A stretch of DNA of 64,000 nt from Bacillus sp. 1NLA3E (GCF_000242895.2 NC_021171.1:3010001-3074000); one strand, 5' to 3'; shown: positions 1 to 7,869, numbered from the stretch's first letter. Program-made: numbers and translations. The notes: a model not told the origin generated them from the letters alone.

Positions 1-302
1 TTTTAGTTGAATATAAATGGGGAATTTTAATTGGCTTGGAAGTACTGGCTTGGTCTTGCACATTCTTCTTATTTTACGCTAGATACAGGCTTCAATCGAA
101 TTTTTGGTTTAAAGTTGGATCGGTTTTATTTGCAATCACCGGTGTCATCCCTCAAGTGATCATGGGGATTTTTAATTTTTTTATAAAAGGAGAATTAGAT
201 ATATTTACATCGGTTATCATCCTGCTTATTATTTACGGAGCCACAATTGGTAAAAAACAAGTGAAAAAGTTAGACGCATGGGCACAAAGAAATTTCGAAT
301 GA
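1..302 (+). CDS. C-terminal part of a small membrane protein, cut by the left edge
   Basis: The reading frame is open from base 3 to the TGA at 300-302, so the true start probably lies outside the window; the TTG at 36 has no ribosome binding site. About 99 residues are visible, with three hydrophobic segments separated by short loops, one loop ending in GELDIF, and a basic tail (KKQVKKLDAW). This looks like a small integral membrane protein of three or more helices. I do not recognise the family. It is one of the few plus-strand genes here and ends about 70 bases before a GC-rich hairpin with a T run that can terminate it. Confidence 0.6.
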   Translation, partial: LVEYKWGILIGLEVLAWSCTFFLFYARYRLQSNFWFKVGSVLFAITGVIPQVIMGIFNFFIKGELDIFTSVIILLIIYGATIGKKQVKKLDAWAQRNFE

Positions 303-351
303 AAAACGCTGGAAATATAGATAAATTGTTTTAACATTTTTCTGAATCAAT

Positions 352-412
352 CTAGCCCAAATATGATATAGGCGCGATCATCTTACTGATAATCGCGCCC
401 TTTTGTTTGTTG
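352..412. repeat. Hairpin repeat, copy 1 (terminator-like)
   Basis: First copy of the interspersed repeat: left flank TAGCCC, perfect arms GGCGCGAT (371-378) and ATCGCGCC (392-399), then CTTTTG. The stem plus T run can terminate the plus-strand gene to its left, and the mirror image can serve the minus-strand gene to its right. A half-unit (AAGCGCCCGTTAATTGAATAA) follows at 430-450. Confidence 0.75.
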
Positions 413-471
413 TATATCGTTATAGAAGTAAAGCGCCCGTTAATTGAATAAATCTATTCATATAGTAATGC

Positions 472-633
472 TTAATAATCCTTTTTAGATATGTATTCTT
501 TTAATTCATCTATCTTCTTATCTATCTCGTTTAACCTATTTTTTGTATGGTTCATAAAGTGAGCTACTCTTGAAATAAAATAAATAACAAGAACAAAAAA
601 TATAAAGTTTATAATGGCTTCAACGATATCCAC
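472..633 (-). CDS. Small single-helix membrane protein with coiled-coil tail, 53 aa
   Basis: A 53-codon gene starts at GTG (633) behind AAAGGGGG at a 7-base spacing and stops at TAA (472). Residues 3-21 form one hydrophobic helix (VEAIINFIFFVLVIYFI), followed by a charged amphipathic tail with heptad-like pattern (NRLNEIDKKIDELKEYI). The layout, one N-terminal membrane helix and a short cytoplasmic coiled coil, matches the 68-residue protein at 25.6 kb. No function is known to me. The ribosome binding site, hydrophobic core and coiled coil argue that it is real although very short. Confidence 0.6.
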   Translation of the reverse strand: MDIVEAIINFIFFVLVIYFISRVAHFMNHTKNRLNEIDKKIDELKEYISKKDY

Positions 634-714
634 ATTCTTCCCCCTTTTAATGGATAATTATAATTCCCTTTCTGTAGACCATATCCTTCTTCAACACTTC
701 TTCCATATAATGTT

Positions 715-772
715 ATAAATTCCACAAAAAGGGCACCAATCCTTTTGGAATCGCGCCCTTTTCTTGAATAAC
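715..772. repeat. Hairpin repeat, copy 2
   Basis: Variant with AAAAGGGCACCAATCC and GGAATCGCGCCCTTTT arms around a TTTT loop, followed by the usual GAATAACT end. It lies just downstream of the SUKH gene at 812-1243 and would end its minus-strand transcript. Nearly the same variant is found at 25,872. Confidence 0.7.
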
Positions 773-811
773 TAATAGCTTCTATTAGCTAGTAATTGAA
801 ACTTTTATTTA

Positions 812-1243
812 TTAATTTTCTTCAATCTCATCTTCAAATTCAGAATTCGATACAATAAATTCTTTTAAGTTAGAAGCTATTTCTTCTACTTCTTCCGTTT
901 CGTGATACCAGATATAAACTTTATTAAGCATTACCGTATCAACAATCCGAAAACATAATTTGTCCCCTGTACCATCTTCACCAATGGATATTAAATTAAC
1001 TGCCATTCCTTCATCTCTTACCTCTTGATTTTGTCTTACAATATCATCCCAGGTTCTTTTTAAGTTTTTGGGGTCTTTAATAGGAAATAGAGTCCATTCA
1101 CCAATTTGAGCATTGTTAGTTAATTTAAAAAGGTCTTTGTATTGATTGGGGAAGGCAACACCTAATTGTTCTTCTGCTGATTTTATATTTATATCCGTAA
1201 CTCTAGGTTTACTTGTTTCAATTAGATTGATTACATCGTTCAT
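812..1243 (-). CDS. SMI1/KNR4 (SUKH) family immunity-type protein
   Basis: This 143-residue protein has the SUKH fold signature: an N-terminal helix and I..AEEQLGVAFPNQYKDLFKLTNNA (residues 21-45), then GEWTLFPI, and the central LISIGEDGTGDKLCF strand-turn (about 85-99), with an acidic C terminus. SUKH proteins are usually immunity proteins that neutralise contact-dependent or WXG/LXG toxins; some have other roles. The start ATG at 1243 follows AAGGATGG at 7 bases. No toxin gene is adjacent, so it is an orphan here, between two hairpin repeats. The family call is firm; the toxin it blocks is unknown. Confidence 0.85.
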   Translation of the reverse strand: MNDVINLIETSKPRVTDINIKSAEEQLGVAFPNQYKDLFKLTNNAQIGEWTLFPIKDPKNLKRTWDDIVRQNQEVRDEGMAVNLISIGEDGTGDKLCFRIVDTVMLNKVYIWYHETEEVEEIASNLKEFIVSNSEFEDEIEEN

Positions 1244-1339
1244 TAATTTGCCATCCTTTTAAATTCTTTTCACATAACATTTCTTGTTTTTTCTTCAAAT
1301 ACCTTCTTGTGCTATCCTGTCTTATGATTAAAGACCAAG

Positions 1340-1402
1340 AAAAACGGACTGCTAAAACAGTCCATAGTTGTTCAATTATTGCGCCCGTTTGTGGAGTAAC
1401 TA
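1340..1402. repeat. Hairpin repeat, copy 3 (GGACTG variant)
   Basis: The stem GGACTG/CAGTCC (1346-1351, 1358-1363) precedes the standard right half ATTGCGCCCGTTTGTGGAGTAAC. The same sub-type is seen near 7,880, so the family mixes different left arms with a common right half. Confidence 0.6.
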
Positions 1403-1539
1403 AGATTTAGCATTAACCTTAAAATTGATTAATTGTTATTGAACTAACTGGCACCTTAGCTCAATAAGTAAGGCGGCTGATAATTAAGAAACTGACAGTT
1501 TTAAACTAAAATGGAGCAGGAGGTTCTCCTTATTTAGTA

Positions 1540-2172
1540 TTATCCGTTTAAATATCTGTCCCAATCGTAATCATCAATTTTATAAAATTTGCCTTGCTCA
1601 TTTTTTTCATATGCACATAAAGGAGTTTCTTGAATAAATTCTAAAATTGAATCGTCGATATTCAAGATTACTCCAATAGAAACAATTTGAAAATTTTCAG
1701 AATCACTTAGAAAGGCATCATCTTCATAGCAGCTTAATATTGACCAACCCGAATCTCCTTCGCCATTTGGATAATCCTTTAGCATAAAGTTGAATTCTCT
1801 TTTTTCAAGTACATCTTCGCTAACCGTAACTAAAGTATCAAAATAAAAATTCCATTCTGATGATTTTGGGTCTTCATATTCCGTATCACATATGTTTTCA
1901 ATTCCGAATGAAATCTCATCGCCTATTTTTAAAGGTAAACGCTGAGGTTCATTGTCAAGTATGCCTATAAATTTCTTTTCTTTTATGTTGGTGATTTGAA
2001 CCCACATTCTTTCTCCTCTAAATCCATCATCTTCAGCTTCCTCAGTTACGAAGATTAATTTTATCAAATCACCAACTTTTAATTTGTTCAACACTTCTAA
2101 ACTAGGAACATAAAACGTATATGGCGATTCTTTGTTTAGTTCATAAACATTATCTAGATACCACGGCATCAT
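1540..2172 (-). CDS. DUF2314 + Imm33 (DUF2185) two-domain immunity-type protein
   Basis: The chosen start is the ATG at 2172, 6 bases after AGGTGAG (210 residues). Residues 25-95 resemble DUF2314: KVGDLIKLIF, GERMWVQITNI, FIGILDNEPQRLPLKIGD. Residues 130-180 resemble Imm33/DUF2185: GDSGWSILSCYEDDAF and a QIVSIGVILN strand. Imm33 is named after predicted polymorphic-toxin immunity proteins. The protein is acidic, as immunity proteins often are. No toxin is next to it; the neighbours are another orphan immunity-like gene on each side and hairpin repeats. The function is inferred from family naming only. Confidence 0.7.
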   Translation of the reverse strand: MMPWYLDNVYELNKESPYTFYVPSLEVLNKLKVGDLIKLIFVTEEAEDDGFRGERMWVQITNIKEKKFIGILDNEPQRLPLKIGDEISFGIENICDTEYEDPKSSEWNFYFDTLVTVSEDVLEKREFNFMLKDYPNGEGDSGWSILSCYEDDAFLSDSENFQIVSIGVILNIDDSILEFIQETPLCAYEKNEQGKFYKIDDYDWDRYLNG

Positions 2173-2304
2173 AATTCTCACCTACATTCAACGATTTAAA
2201 TTATATATGGATTTTAGCATACTATAACAGCCCAAATATTATTTTATGCATTTCTTCAAGGAAAGCCCCCGTTACTTCAATAAGGAATTCAATTTCTATA
2301 ACAC

Positions 2305-2748
2305 TCAAATACCCTTATAAGGATTAGCATACAAATCAATATCAAATTCAGCTTTAATATTATTTGCGAATTCAATTTGTTCATTATCGAGGTGTAAACC
2401 TGGCGTTTCCCCATTTTCCATAATTATAACGATTGAGAAATCGCATTCGAGATTATACTTCGATTTTAACTGATTGATTATAGTTGCTTTATTTTTTAAT
2501 GGTCTTATAATATGGTCAAGTTGTACCTTTACATCATTGGATTCTTGATAGTCCGTACCGAATTCCCAAGCGGTTTCTTTTCGAAATTGGACTTTAGTTG
2601 AAACAACATTTGGATTATATTTTTTTGGAATGACATCACCCTTTTTATAGGAATTAGTTGGTTTAATTCCCAATATTTCAGTCACATTATCAATTGGAAA
2701 GTCATCTCCGTATAAACTGAAATAAACCTTTACTTGAGTTTTATCCAA
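2305..2748 (-). CDS. DUF4279 family protein (paralogue 1)
   Basis: The TTG at 2748, 6 bases after GGGGGAG, gives 147 residues whose start aligns exactly with the paralogue at 45,293-45,724 (LDKTQVKVYFSLYGDDF versus MNKTKTMVYFSLYGDNF). Shared blocks are YKKGD.IP, RKET.W..GT.Y, a central helical stretch, LEC.F.IVI and the end AEFD.DLYANPY. DUF4279 proteins are small, uncharacterised and common near toxin and immunity genes. The pair look like immunity-type paralogues that diverged to roughly half identity. An upstream in-frame ATG (2784) lacks a good ribosome binding site. Confidence 0.75.
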   Translation of the reverse strand: MDKTQVKVYFSLYGDDFPIDNVTEILGIKPTNSYKKGDVIPKKYNPNVVSTKVQFRKETAWEFGTDYQESNDVKVQLDHIIRPLKNKATIINQLKSKYNLECDFSIVIIMENGETPGLHLDNEQIEFANNIKAEFDIDLYANPYKGI

Positions 2749-2889
2749 GTGAAACTCCCCCATTAAGTCCGATTTTCCATACAATTTTTATGCCATTCCT
2801 TATTGAACAATCCTGACCGTTAGCTTAAGTGAAATCATTCACAAATTTCATGCTGCTGTTAATATAAATATTCAAATTTGCTTGAAATT

Positions 2890-2966
2890 CTTATTCCATT
2901 AAATGGCCCAATTCATTAAGAAGAGCGCATTTCTTACTGCAGAAATGCGCCCGATTGCGGAAGATC
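2890..2966. repeat. Hairpin repeat, copy 4
   Basis: A well-preserved copy: ATTAAATGGCCC, then arms GCGCATTTCT (2925-2934) and AGAAATGCGC (2941-2950), then CCGATTGCGGAAGATCG. The copies at 5,984 and 18,070 are nearly identical in this core. A half-unit, CCCCTTTAGTTGAATAAC, follows at 3018-3036, just downstream of the hydrolase gene. Confidence 0.8.
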
Positions 2967-3051
2967 GAAAAATTTAAAAGAGCTTCAAAAATTGATCTTT
3001 AGTTATTGTGCTAATGCACCCCTTTAGTTGAATAACTCCCCCAGTTATCAA

Positions 3052-3645
3052 TCAATGTCTTCTAATAAAGTTGAGCATTTCATCGAAAGCGTCTGAAGCT
3101 GATTTAGCATTAAAATTAGGAGAGTATGGGTCGCTAAATCCATGTTCTCCATTAAATTTATGTATTTCAGTATTTCTTTTATCCAGATTTGAAATTAATT
3201 CATTAACATCAAAGGACCGTTCTTTCTGCGGAAAGAATAAAATTGTGGGACTTGATGGAACTATTTCTTTGTAATTCCTAATTCTTGAACCATAATATCC
3301 TACTATCCCATCGAGATAATCTTCCTCACCACACAGCCAAGCAATAGTTGCTCCTATACTAAATCCAATAATGTATATTTTCTTGTATTCCTTTTTAATA
3401 CTTACTAATACATTTTTTATTTTATGTACCGCATCAGTGAACCCAACATTCTCTATAAAATTTTGATAGGCAATCTCCTCTTCGGAATAATTGAAAGGTT
3501 GCTCACGTTTTAGTAAGTTCGGACAGATAACATCAAAGCCCTGTTCTGATAATCTTTCACAAAAATTCGTCATGTGTTGATTAATTCCATATATTTCGTG
3601 AATTACAATAATTAATCTATCTGCCCCATTCAGTATCTTAATCAT
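3052..3645 (-). CDS. Dienelactone-hydrolase-like alpha/beta hydrolase
   Basis: This 197-residue protein is a compact alpha/beta hydrolase: strand RLIIVIHEIYG (oxyanion region), nucleophile elbow IGFSIGA (Ser about residue 96), an acid candidate in RSFDVNEL and a histidine in GEHGFSDP. The length and the IHE.YG start fit the dienelactone hydrolase family, in which the nucleophile is usually Cys; here it is Ser, so another ester substrate is likely. It has no cap domain or signal peptide, so it should be cytoplasmic. The start ATG follows AGGGGATAAA. It is a single gene between repeats, not linked to the catabolic cluster 46 kb away. Confidence 0.75.
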   Translation of the reverse strand: MIKILNGADRLIIVIHEIYGINQHMTNFCERLSEQGFDVICPNLLKREQPFNYSEEEIAYQNFIENVGFTDAVHKIKNVLVSIKKEYKKIYIIGFSIGATIAWLCGEEDYLDGIVGYYGSRIRNYKEIVPSSPTILFFPQKERSFDVNELISNLDKRNTEIHKFNGEHGFSDPYSPNFNAKSASDAFDEMLNFIRRH

Positions 3646-3748
3646 TTTATCCCCTATCCCTTAAGAGACTATAAACAAAAAATCAATACATACTATACCA
3701 TTTCTTATTCCACTAACCTAATATTATATAAGTATAAGTTCCAAAACA

Positions 3749-4033
3749 TTGATATGGCGCACCTTTTATCATTGTTTACATGTAACCATAGAAAAGCGTT
3801 TAAGGACTTGACTTGGAGCCTCTGTGGGCATGATTGGTCTTGAAAGGCTGAAGCCGTTGTTTCATCAGGCATCCAAGCCTATCATACCCACCTCTCCAAA
3901 TAAAGTCCTATGTTTGTTAACGTTGAAAACTATAAATACTGACTGTATATAATCCTTCTACAAAGATACAAATCTGGCATTTTTGGTAACTTTACTTACG
4001 TTGAATACGGTGGAAAATCATACTGTATATAAT
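3749..4033. repeat. 285-bp structured repeat, copy A
   Basis: This block matches 48,201-48,484 over its whole length in the same orientation. It holds a 105-base long hairpin (3804-3908): GGACTT/AAGTCC, TTGGAG/CTCCAA and GTGGGCATGAT/ATCATACCCAC. A tail follows with two copies of a box running from ACGTTGAA to ACTGTATATAAT, 80 bases apart (3942 and 4022). No protein is encoded. It may be a non-autonomous mobile element or a structured RNA locus. Wobble pairs favour the minus strand as the RNA. Confidence 0.7.
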
Positions 4034-4099
4034 TGCTTCGTTACTTTAAGTATAAGATTTCACAATATCTTCTAAACTTTAACCTAGATATCTAGGTGT

Positions 4100-4173
4100 T
4101 GTTTAAAAATCCGGACCTAAAATGGAAATAAGCACTGATCCTTGCTAAAGGATAGCGCCCGATAGTTGTAGAT
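4100..4173. repeat. Hairpin repeat, copy 5
   Basis: CCGGACCTAAAATGG, then imperfect arms GCACTGATCC and GGATAGCGC, then CCGATAGTTGTAGATC. It is preceded by the companion segment ATTTCACAATATCTTC..CCTAGATATCTAGG also seen near 26,410. Together with the 285-bp element it fills most of the gene-free stretch 3646-4407. Confidence 0.7.
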
Positions 4174-4359
4174 CATTGATTGCTTAAATCTTAATCAAGA
4201 TAAGCCCCCGTTCTTTTAAAAAAATTTTTCATTCTAACTCTCAGAATAGGAATTTCATTAAAAAATCTGATAACACGGGCTTCTTTTGTATATGGGGTCT
4301 CGCGGAGATTTCTGATATTTTCCACTAAGACATCAAACATATTAAAAATTTTAATATTC

Positions 4360-4368
4360 TGCTATAAT
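4360..4368 (+). promoter_or_regulatory. Extended -10 promoter of the leader/exporter transcript
   Basis: TGCTATAAT is an extended -10 element (TG at 4360, TATAAT 4363-4368), 40 bases upstream of the leader ORF start. The -35 region is AT-rich and poor, as is common with extended -10 promoters. Confidence 0.5.
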
Positions 4369-4407
4369 AAAACAAAAATAATTAGATTGGACTTGAGGTG
4401 AATCAAA

Positions 4408-4464
4408 ATGTATTGGACTCCATTATTTGAAAATGATGTACCAGTAGCACTCTTCTGCTCTTAA
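4408..4464 (+). CDS. 18-codon leader peptide upstream of the EamA exporter
   Basis: ATG at 4408 follows GAGGTG at a 7-base spacing and opens an 18-codon ORF, MYWTPLFENDVPVALFCS, ending at TAA 4462-4464. It ends 72 bases before the exporter start. Its 5' codons contain arm 1 (4417-4425) and its stop codon opens arm 2 (4462-4470) of the mutually exclusive hairpins described in the next entry. The size and layout match leader peptides of drug-inducible translational attenuators (erm, cat). The peptide is predicted only, and I know of no match to its sequence. Confidence 0.6.
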   Translation: MYWTPLFENDVPVALFCS

Positions 4465-4527
4465 TGGAGTGAAGGTGACTACATCTCTCCGTTAGGGGCA
4501 TTCTCGACCTAAACAAAAGACGGAGGG
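4417..4527 (+). promoter_or_regulatory. Four-arm translational attenuator controlling the exporter
   Basis: Arm 1 ACTCCATTA (4417-4425) pairs perfectly with arm 2 TAATGGAGT (4462-4470). Arm 3 CTCTCCGT (4485-4492) pairs with arm 4 ACGGAGGG (4520-4527), which contains the exporter's Shine-Dalgarno sequence. Arm 2 can instead pair with arm 3 (TAATGGAG with CTCCGTTA, 4487-4494). A ribosome stalled in the leader ORF over arm 1 would free arm 2 to capture arm 3 and expose the ribosome binding site. The pairings are read from the sequence; the mechanism is inferred by analogy with erm and cat leaders. Confidence 0.6.
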
Positions 4528-4536
4528 TACAAAAAA

Positions 4537-5412
4537 ATGAAAAACACCTTATTAGGTTCTTTATATTTAATTTTAGCTTCAAGCATTTGGGGTGGTATGT
4601 ACGTTGTTGTTAAAGTTGTAGTATCGGTCATACCTCCACTAGAACTTGTTTGGATGCGTTATTTAGTGGCGTTTGTCGCACTTCTCGTGATCGGTTTCAT
4701 AACAAGACAAAAATGGCGTATTGAAAAACGTTTTGTCTTTATAATCATAGCCATTGGAATCATAGGTAATGCCATTTCAATTGTTGCTCAGGAAACTGGT
4801 ACTATGCTATCCACAGCACAAATGGGAGCCATTATAACTTCTTCAACACCAGCATTTATGGTTATTTTTGCTCGCTTAATCCTTAAAGAACGGATGACGT
4901 TAAAAAAGGGAATCTCTGTTTGTTTAGCGACAATTGGAGTGCTGCTCATTGTTGGAATTAGTGATGTGAATATGTCCAGTACACTTGGAGGTATAGCACT
5001 ACTTATTGCAGCTTTGACTTGGGCACTCATGTCAGTACTTGTAAAACTTTTGCCGAGTGATTATTCACAAATTGTGGTAACTACCTATTCCATCTTGGTA
5101 GCATTAATTGTGTTGACTCCTTTTGTATTGCCACGCTTACACGAAGTTAATATCTCTCAACTGACTCACCCGACCATTTGGGGAGGAATATTGTATTTGG
5201 GTATTGTCTCAACGGCAAGTGGATTTCTACTATGGAATCGTGGATTACAAATGCTTAACGCCTCAAGTGGGGGGATATTTTTCTTCTTTCAACCCATGGT
5301 TGGAACATTACTTGGATGGCTTATTCTAGGAGAGACCATAGGTGTAATGTTTTGGATAGGTTCTATTCTAATTTTCACTGGTGTTTTAGTCGTAATCAAC
5401 GAGAAAGAATAG
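4537..5412 (+). CDS. EamA/DMT-family exporter
   Basis: This 291-residue protein has ten hydrophobic segments in two EamA repeats of about 140 residues. The N-terminal motif SSIWGGMYVVVKVVV and the second-half motif ALTWALMSVLVKLLP are typical, as is PP.ELVWMRYLVAF in helix 2. Family members export amino acids, metabolites or drugs by proton antiport across the cytoplasmic membrane. The ATG at 4537 follows GGAGGG at 9 bases. The gene is monocistronic, with the leader attenuator upstream and a strong terminator downstream. Leader control suggests that an inhibitor of translation, or an amino acid shortage, induces it. The substrate is unknown. Confidence 0.85.
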   Translation: MKNTLLGSLYLILASSIWGGMYVVVKVVVSVIPPLELVWMRYLVAFVALLVIGFITRQKWRIEKRFVFIIIAIGIIGNAISIVAQETGTMLSTAQMGAIITSSTPAFMVIFARLILKERMTLKKGISVCLATIGVLLIVGISDVNMSSTLGGIALLIAALTWALMSVLVKLLPSDYSQIVVTTYSILVALIVLTPFVLPRLHEVNISQLTHPTIWGGILYLGIVSTASGFLLWNRGLQMLNASSGGIFFFFQPMVGTLLGWLILGETIGVMFWIGSILIFTGVLVVINEKE

Positions 5413-5418
5413 TATTTA

Positions 5419-5451
5419 AAACCCCTTCAGCAGTAACTGAAGGGGTTTTGC
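5419..5451 (+). terminator. Rho-independent terminator of the EamA gene
   Basis: Perfect 11-bp stem AACCCCTTCAG / CTGAAGGGGTT (5420-5430, 5437-5447) followed by TTG, with an A run on the left, so it may work in both directions. Confidence 0.85.
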
Positions 5452-5524
5452 TTGTGAAACAGGATTTTTTTCTTATTTATTTCCTATCACTACTCATTAT
5501 TCATGAATAAATATACTTGCCTTT

Positions 5525-5598
5525 ATTCAATTAAATAGCCCTAAACATGAAATAGGCGTGATCATCTTTCGATAATCGCGCCCGATTGTTGAGAATTG
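5525..5598. repeat. Hairpin repeat, copy 6
   Basis: AATAGCCCTAAACATGAAATA, then arms GGCGTGAT and ATCGCGCC, with one G-T pair, then CGATTGTTGAGAATTGG. The copy at 6,972 is nearly identical. It sits at the end of the small membrane-protein gene at 5,636. Confidence 0.75.
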
Positions 5599-5635
5599 GA
5601 TTTGTTATTCTTTAATATTCGATAAAGGGATCATT

Positions 5636-5848
5636 TTAATTTGAAAGAAAGAGCCAAAATTTTTGATAGCCGATATATAAAGAAATAGTCAAAAGGAAAC
5701 CAACCACTATTGAAGAAGTTACTAATAACTTAAACTTCTTACCATTTATCTCTTGTTTTTCATACGCTAATCTAAAGAGCCTAATTAGGTTTGAGACAGT
5801 TATAAAAATAATAATGGCTGTACAAATACTCACTAAGATTACTTCCAC
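5636..5848 (-). CDS. Two-helix small membrane protein, 70 aa
   Basis: The GTG start at 5848 follows AGGGTGAG. Two hydrophobic segments (residues 2-24 and 43-66) flank a basic cytoplasmic loop, RLFRLAYEKQEINGKKFKLL. No motif identifies it. Small membrane proteins of this type, each followed by a hairpin repeat, recur in the accessory region (17.7, 25.3, 25.9 and 47.5 kb), and some may be immunity or stress factors. The function is unknown. Confidence 0.6.
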   Translation of the reverse strand: MEVILVSICTAIIIFITVSNLIRLFRLAYEKQEINGKKFKLLVTSSIVVGFLLTISLYIGYQKFWLFLSN

Positions 5849-5983
5849 ACTCTCACCCTTTTTTTTTAGGAATAAAAAAATAACAGTTCACAAATGTTTA
5901 TTCTGTTTTATTTCCTGGTAGCCACAATCTTTAATCATTTTCATTCATCCAGCTACAACTCGAGGTTACCATAATAATCCAAA

Positions 5984-6050
5984 ATAATGGCCCAATTCAT
6001 TAAGAAGAGCGCATTTCTTGCTGCAGAAATGCGCCCTATAATGGAATAAC
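5984..6050. repeat. Hairpin repeat, copy 7
   Basis: ATGGCCC, perfect 10-bp arms GCGCATTTCT (6009-6018) and AGAAATGCGC (6025-6034), then CCTATAATGGAATAAC. A half-unit with GTTACTTGAATAAAAA follows at 6103-6119, right at the end of the next gene. Confidence 0.8.
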
Positions 6051-6125
6051 TAAAACATGATCTCAATCTCAAAATTAATTAATTCTTCTTTAACTAATGT
6101 TTCGTTACTTGAATAAAAAAACATT

Positions 6126-6803
6126 TTAGCTTATTAGAATAGAAGTAATAAAATTATTTTCACTATTAACCGTTACCATCATTTCATTACACACACTTGC
6201 AAAAGACCGAACTGCTACCCTATCTTTAAAGGATTCATCAAATGTCCATCCACTTGGTATAATAGCCATCCCCCCATATGTCTGCACAAAAGTATGTTCA
6301 AAAAAATCCCACATTGATAAAATATCATGATTAGCTGTTTTTCCTACAAGATCGAGATTAACTCTAAATTCTTTTGGTATGAATGTTTCTCCCCAGCTCG
6401 AAGTCCCTTCTGAATATATATCACTCACAATGGCATTAACTTTACGATTTTCTTTTAGATTCATAAAATGAATTTTTGAACTTTCCTTAACATTTTGCAA
6501 TCTAATATCTACTTGTTTTTCATTGGTTATAATTTTTACAACTTTGTTGAAGTGAGGGGCTATCTCTTTGATGGCTATATCAAGAGTTTTGTCATTCACT
6601 ATTGGAATATCCAACATCCCATTTGAACTAACTAATATGAAGGGAGCTAATAAATACTGAGCAATTGATGAAATTTGCTGTCCAGAAGGTTCTTCAATGT
6701 CTAACTTCTCATATACCACCTTTGGATGTTCATTTTTTTCCCTAATTTCAATTATTGGATTTTGTTCAATGTCATTTGTAAGAATCTCTTCAAATAAATC
6801 CAA
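6126..6803 (-). CDS. Uncharacterised 225-aa cytoplasmic protein
   Basis: The start is TTG at 6803, 9 bases after AGGAG. There is no signal peptide, membrane helix or known catalytic motif. The protein is mixed alpha/beta and acidic at its N terminus (EEILTNDIEQNPIIEIREKNEHP), with two blocks of hydrophobic strands (APFILVSSNG, RVNLDLVG) and an aromatic stretch, MWDFFEHTFVQTYGGMAIIPSGW, around residues 162-185. It lies alone between hairpin repeats, like the immunity-type genes. That position is the only hint of its role; I do not recognise the family. Confidence 0.6.
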   Translation of the reverse strand: MDLFEEILTNDIEQNPIIEIREKNEHPKVVYEKLDIEEPSGQQISSIAQYLLAPFILVSSNGMLDIPIVNDKTLDIAIKEIAPHFNKVVKIITNEKQVDIRLQNVKESSKIHFMNLKENRKVNAIVSDIYSEGTSSWGETFIPKEFRVNLDLVGKTANHDILSMWDFFEHTFVQTYGGMAIIPSGWTFDESFKDRVAVRSFASVCNEMMVTVNSENNFITSILIS

Positions 6804-6971
6804 AACAATTAGCTCCTTTCAAAATACTCCAGTAAGAACTTTTAGCTTCAATACTCTATACTTATCATAAATTCAACTCAATTAGCAAAAAAATTTCTTG
6901 TTCAACTAAACTGAATCAAATAGTTTAAGTGTAACCTTAACAATATCCACTTTGCTTTAAAATTGTTATTA

Positions 6972-7040
6972 AACAATCTGGTCCTAAACATGAAATAGGC
7001 GTGATCATCTTTCGATAATCGCGCCCTTTAATGGAATAAC
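6972..7040. repeat. Hairpin repeat, copy 8
   Basis: CTGGTCCTAAACATG, arms GGCGTGAT (6998-7005) and ATCGCGCC (7018-7025), then CTTTAATGGAATAAC. It accounts for most of the gene-free stretch 6804-7151; the rest is AT-rich with no signal I can name. Confidence 0.75.
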
Positions 7041-7151
7041 TTAATATATAGATCCCATACTATAAATCCCCTTGTGCTTGCTTAAACTATTAACTTCCCT
7101 TTTAATTTTGTTATTATCTATCTCTTTAAGGAATATAAAAACCAGAAATTA

Positions 7152-7769
7152 TTACTTTTCATTATCGGTCCATATAACTCTGTATAAAAGCGCAATCTCA
7201 GCTTCTTCAATACCCTCGGGTAGTTTACCTTTTTCGCTTCCAACAGATCTCAGTTCGTTTTTAGTAGTGCCGACCCACGCTACTAAATAAACAGGTATAT
7301 TTCTCTCCAAAGTAACTTTTTCACCTACTATCTTACTGAAAGAAGAAGATGTCATGTTATTTGAATAATTCGCTGTAACAAGCCCAGAAGGTATACCAGC
7401 TATCAGTTTTAAAGATTGGTCTTTGTCTTTTATGTTACTAATTCCAAAAGAAATGATGGTATCTTCAAACTTTCTTTGCGGTTCATTCGAAGTAGTTAGT
7501 AACTCTTCCTTTTGTTTTCCGTTTTCATACACCTCCACGGCAAATTGTAAATCCTCATCTTCCTTCAAATTGCCTTTCAACTTAAAAAATTCAATTTGAT
7601 CTACACCAGTTTTACTAATGAGCAAACTTTCTTTTTCACTCATGTTATATGGTTCAATGGTTATATTCGCATTTGGTAACTGTTTTTCTTTCTCCTTTTC
7701 TACACCTGCGCACCCAGTTAACAACAAAGTAAAAATTATAAACAAGGAACAGCCTATAAAGTTTCGCAT
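7152..7769 (-). CDS. Putative lipoprotein, 205 aa
   Basis: The ATG at 7769 (7 bases after GGGAG) is preferred to the GTG six bases upstream. The N terminus is a lipoprotein signal: MRNFIGCSLFIIFTLLLTGC with lipobox LTGC, so the mature protein starts at Cys20 and is anchored outside the membrane. The rest is polar, with short beta-rich blocks and no enzyme motif. An acidic, lysine-rich linker (EKEKEKQ) follows the cysteine. Another unrelated lipoprotein lies at 44.5 kb. The function is unknown. Confidence 0.75.
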   Translation of the reverse strand: MRNFIGCSLFIIFTLLLTGCAGVEKEKEKQLPNANITIEPYNMSEKESLLISKTGVDQIEFFKLKGNLKEDEDLQFAVEVYENGKQKEELLTTSNEPQRKFEDTIISFGISNIKDKDQSLKLIAGIPSGLVTANYSNNMTSSSFSKIVGEKVTLERNIPVYLVAWVGTTKNELRSVGSEKGKLPEGIEEAEIALLYRVIWTDNEK

Positions 7770-7869
7770 TTTCACTCTCCCTATTAATCAATGTTTCACT
7801 AATTATTTCAAATTAACCCTAATTTTTCAATAATTCACTTACTTAAACTGACTCTTTAATTGATTAAAG

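Noticed and set aside
3749-4033. Assigning the 285-bp element to IS110-type bridge-RNA ends
   Set aside because: A long structured non-coding end would fit, but there is no transposase, no core sequence I can identify and only two copies to compare.
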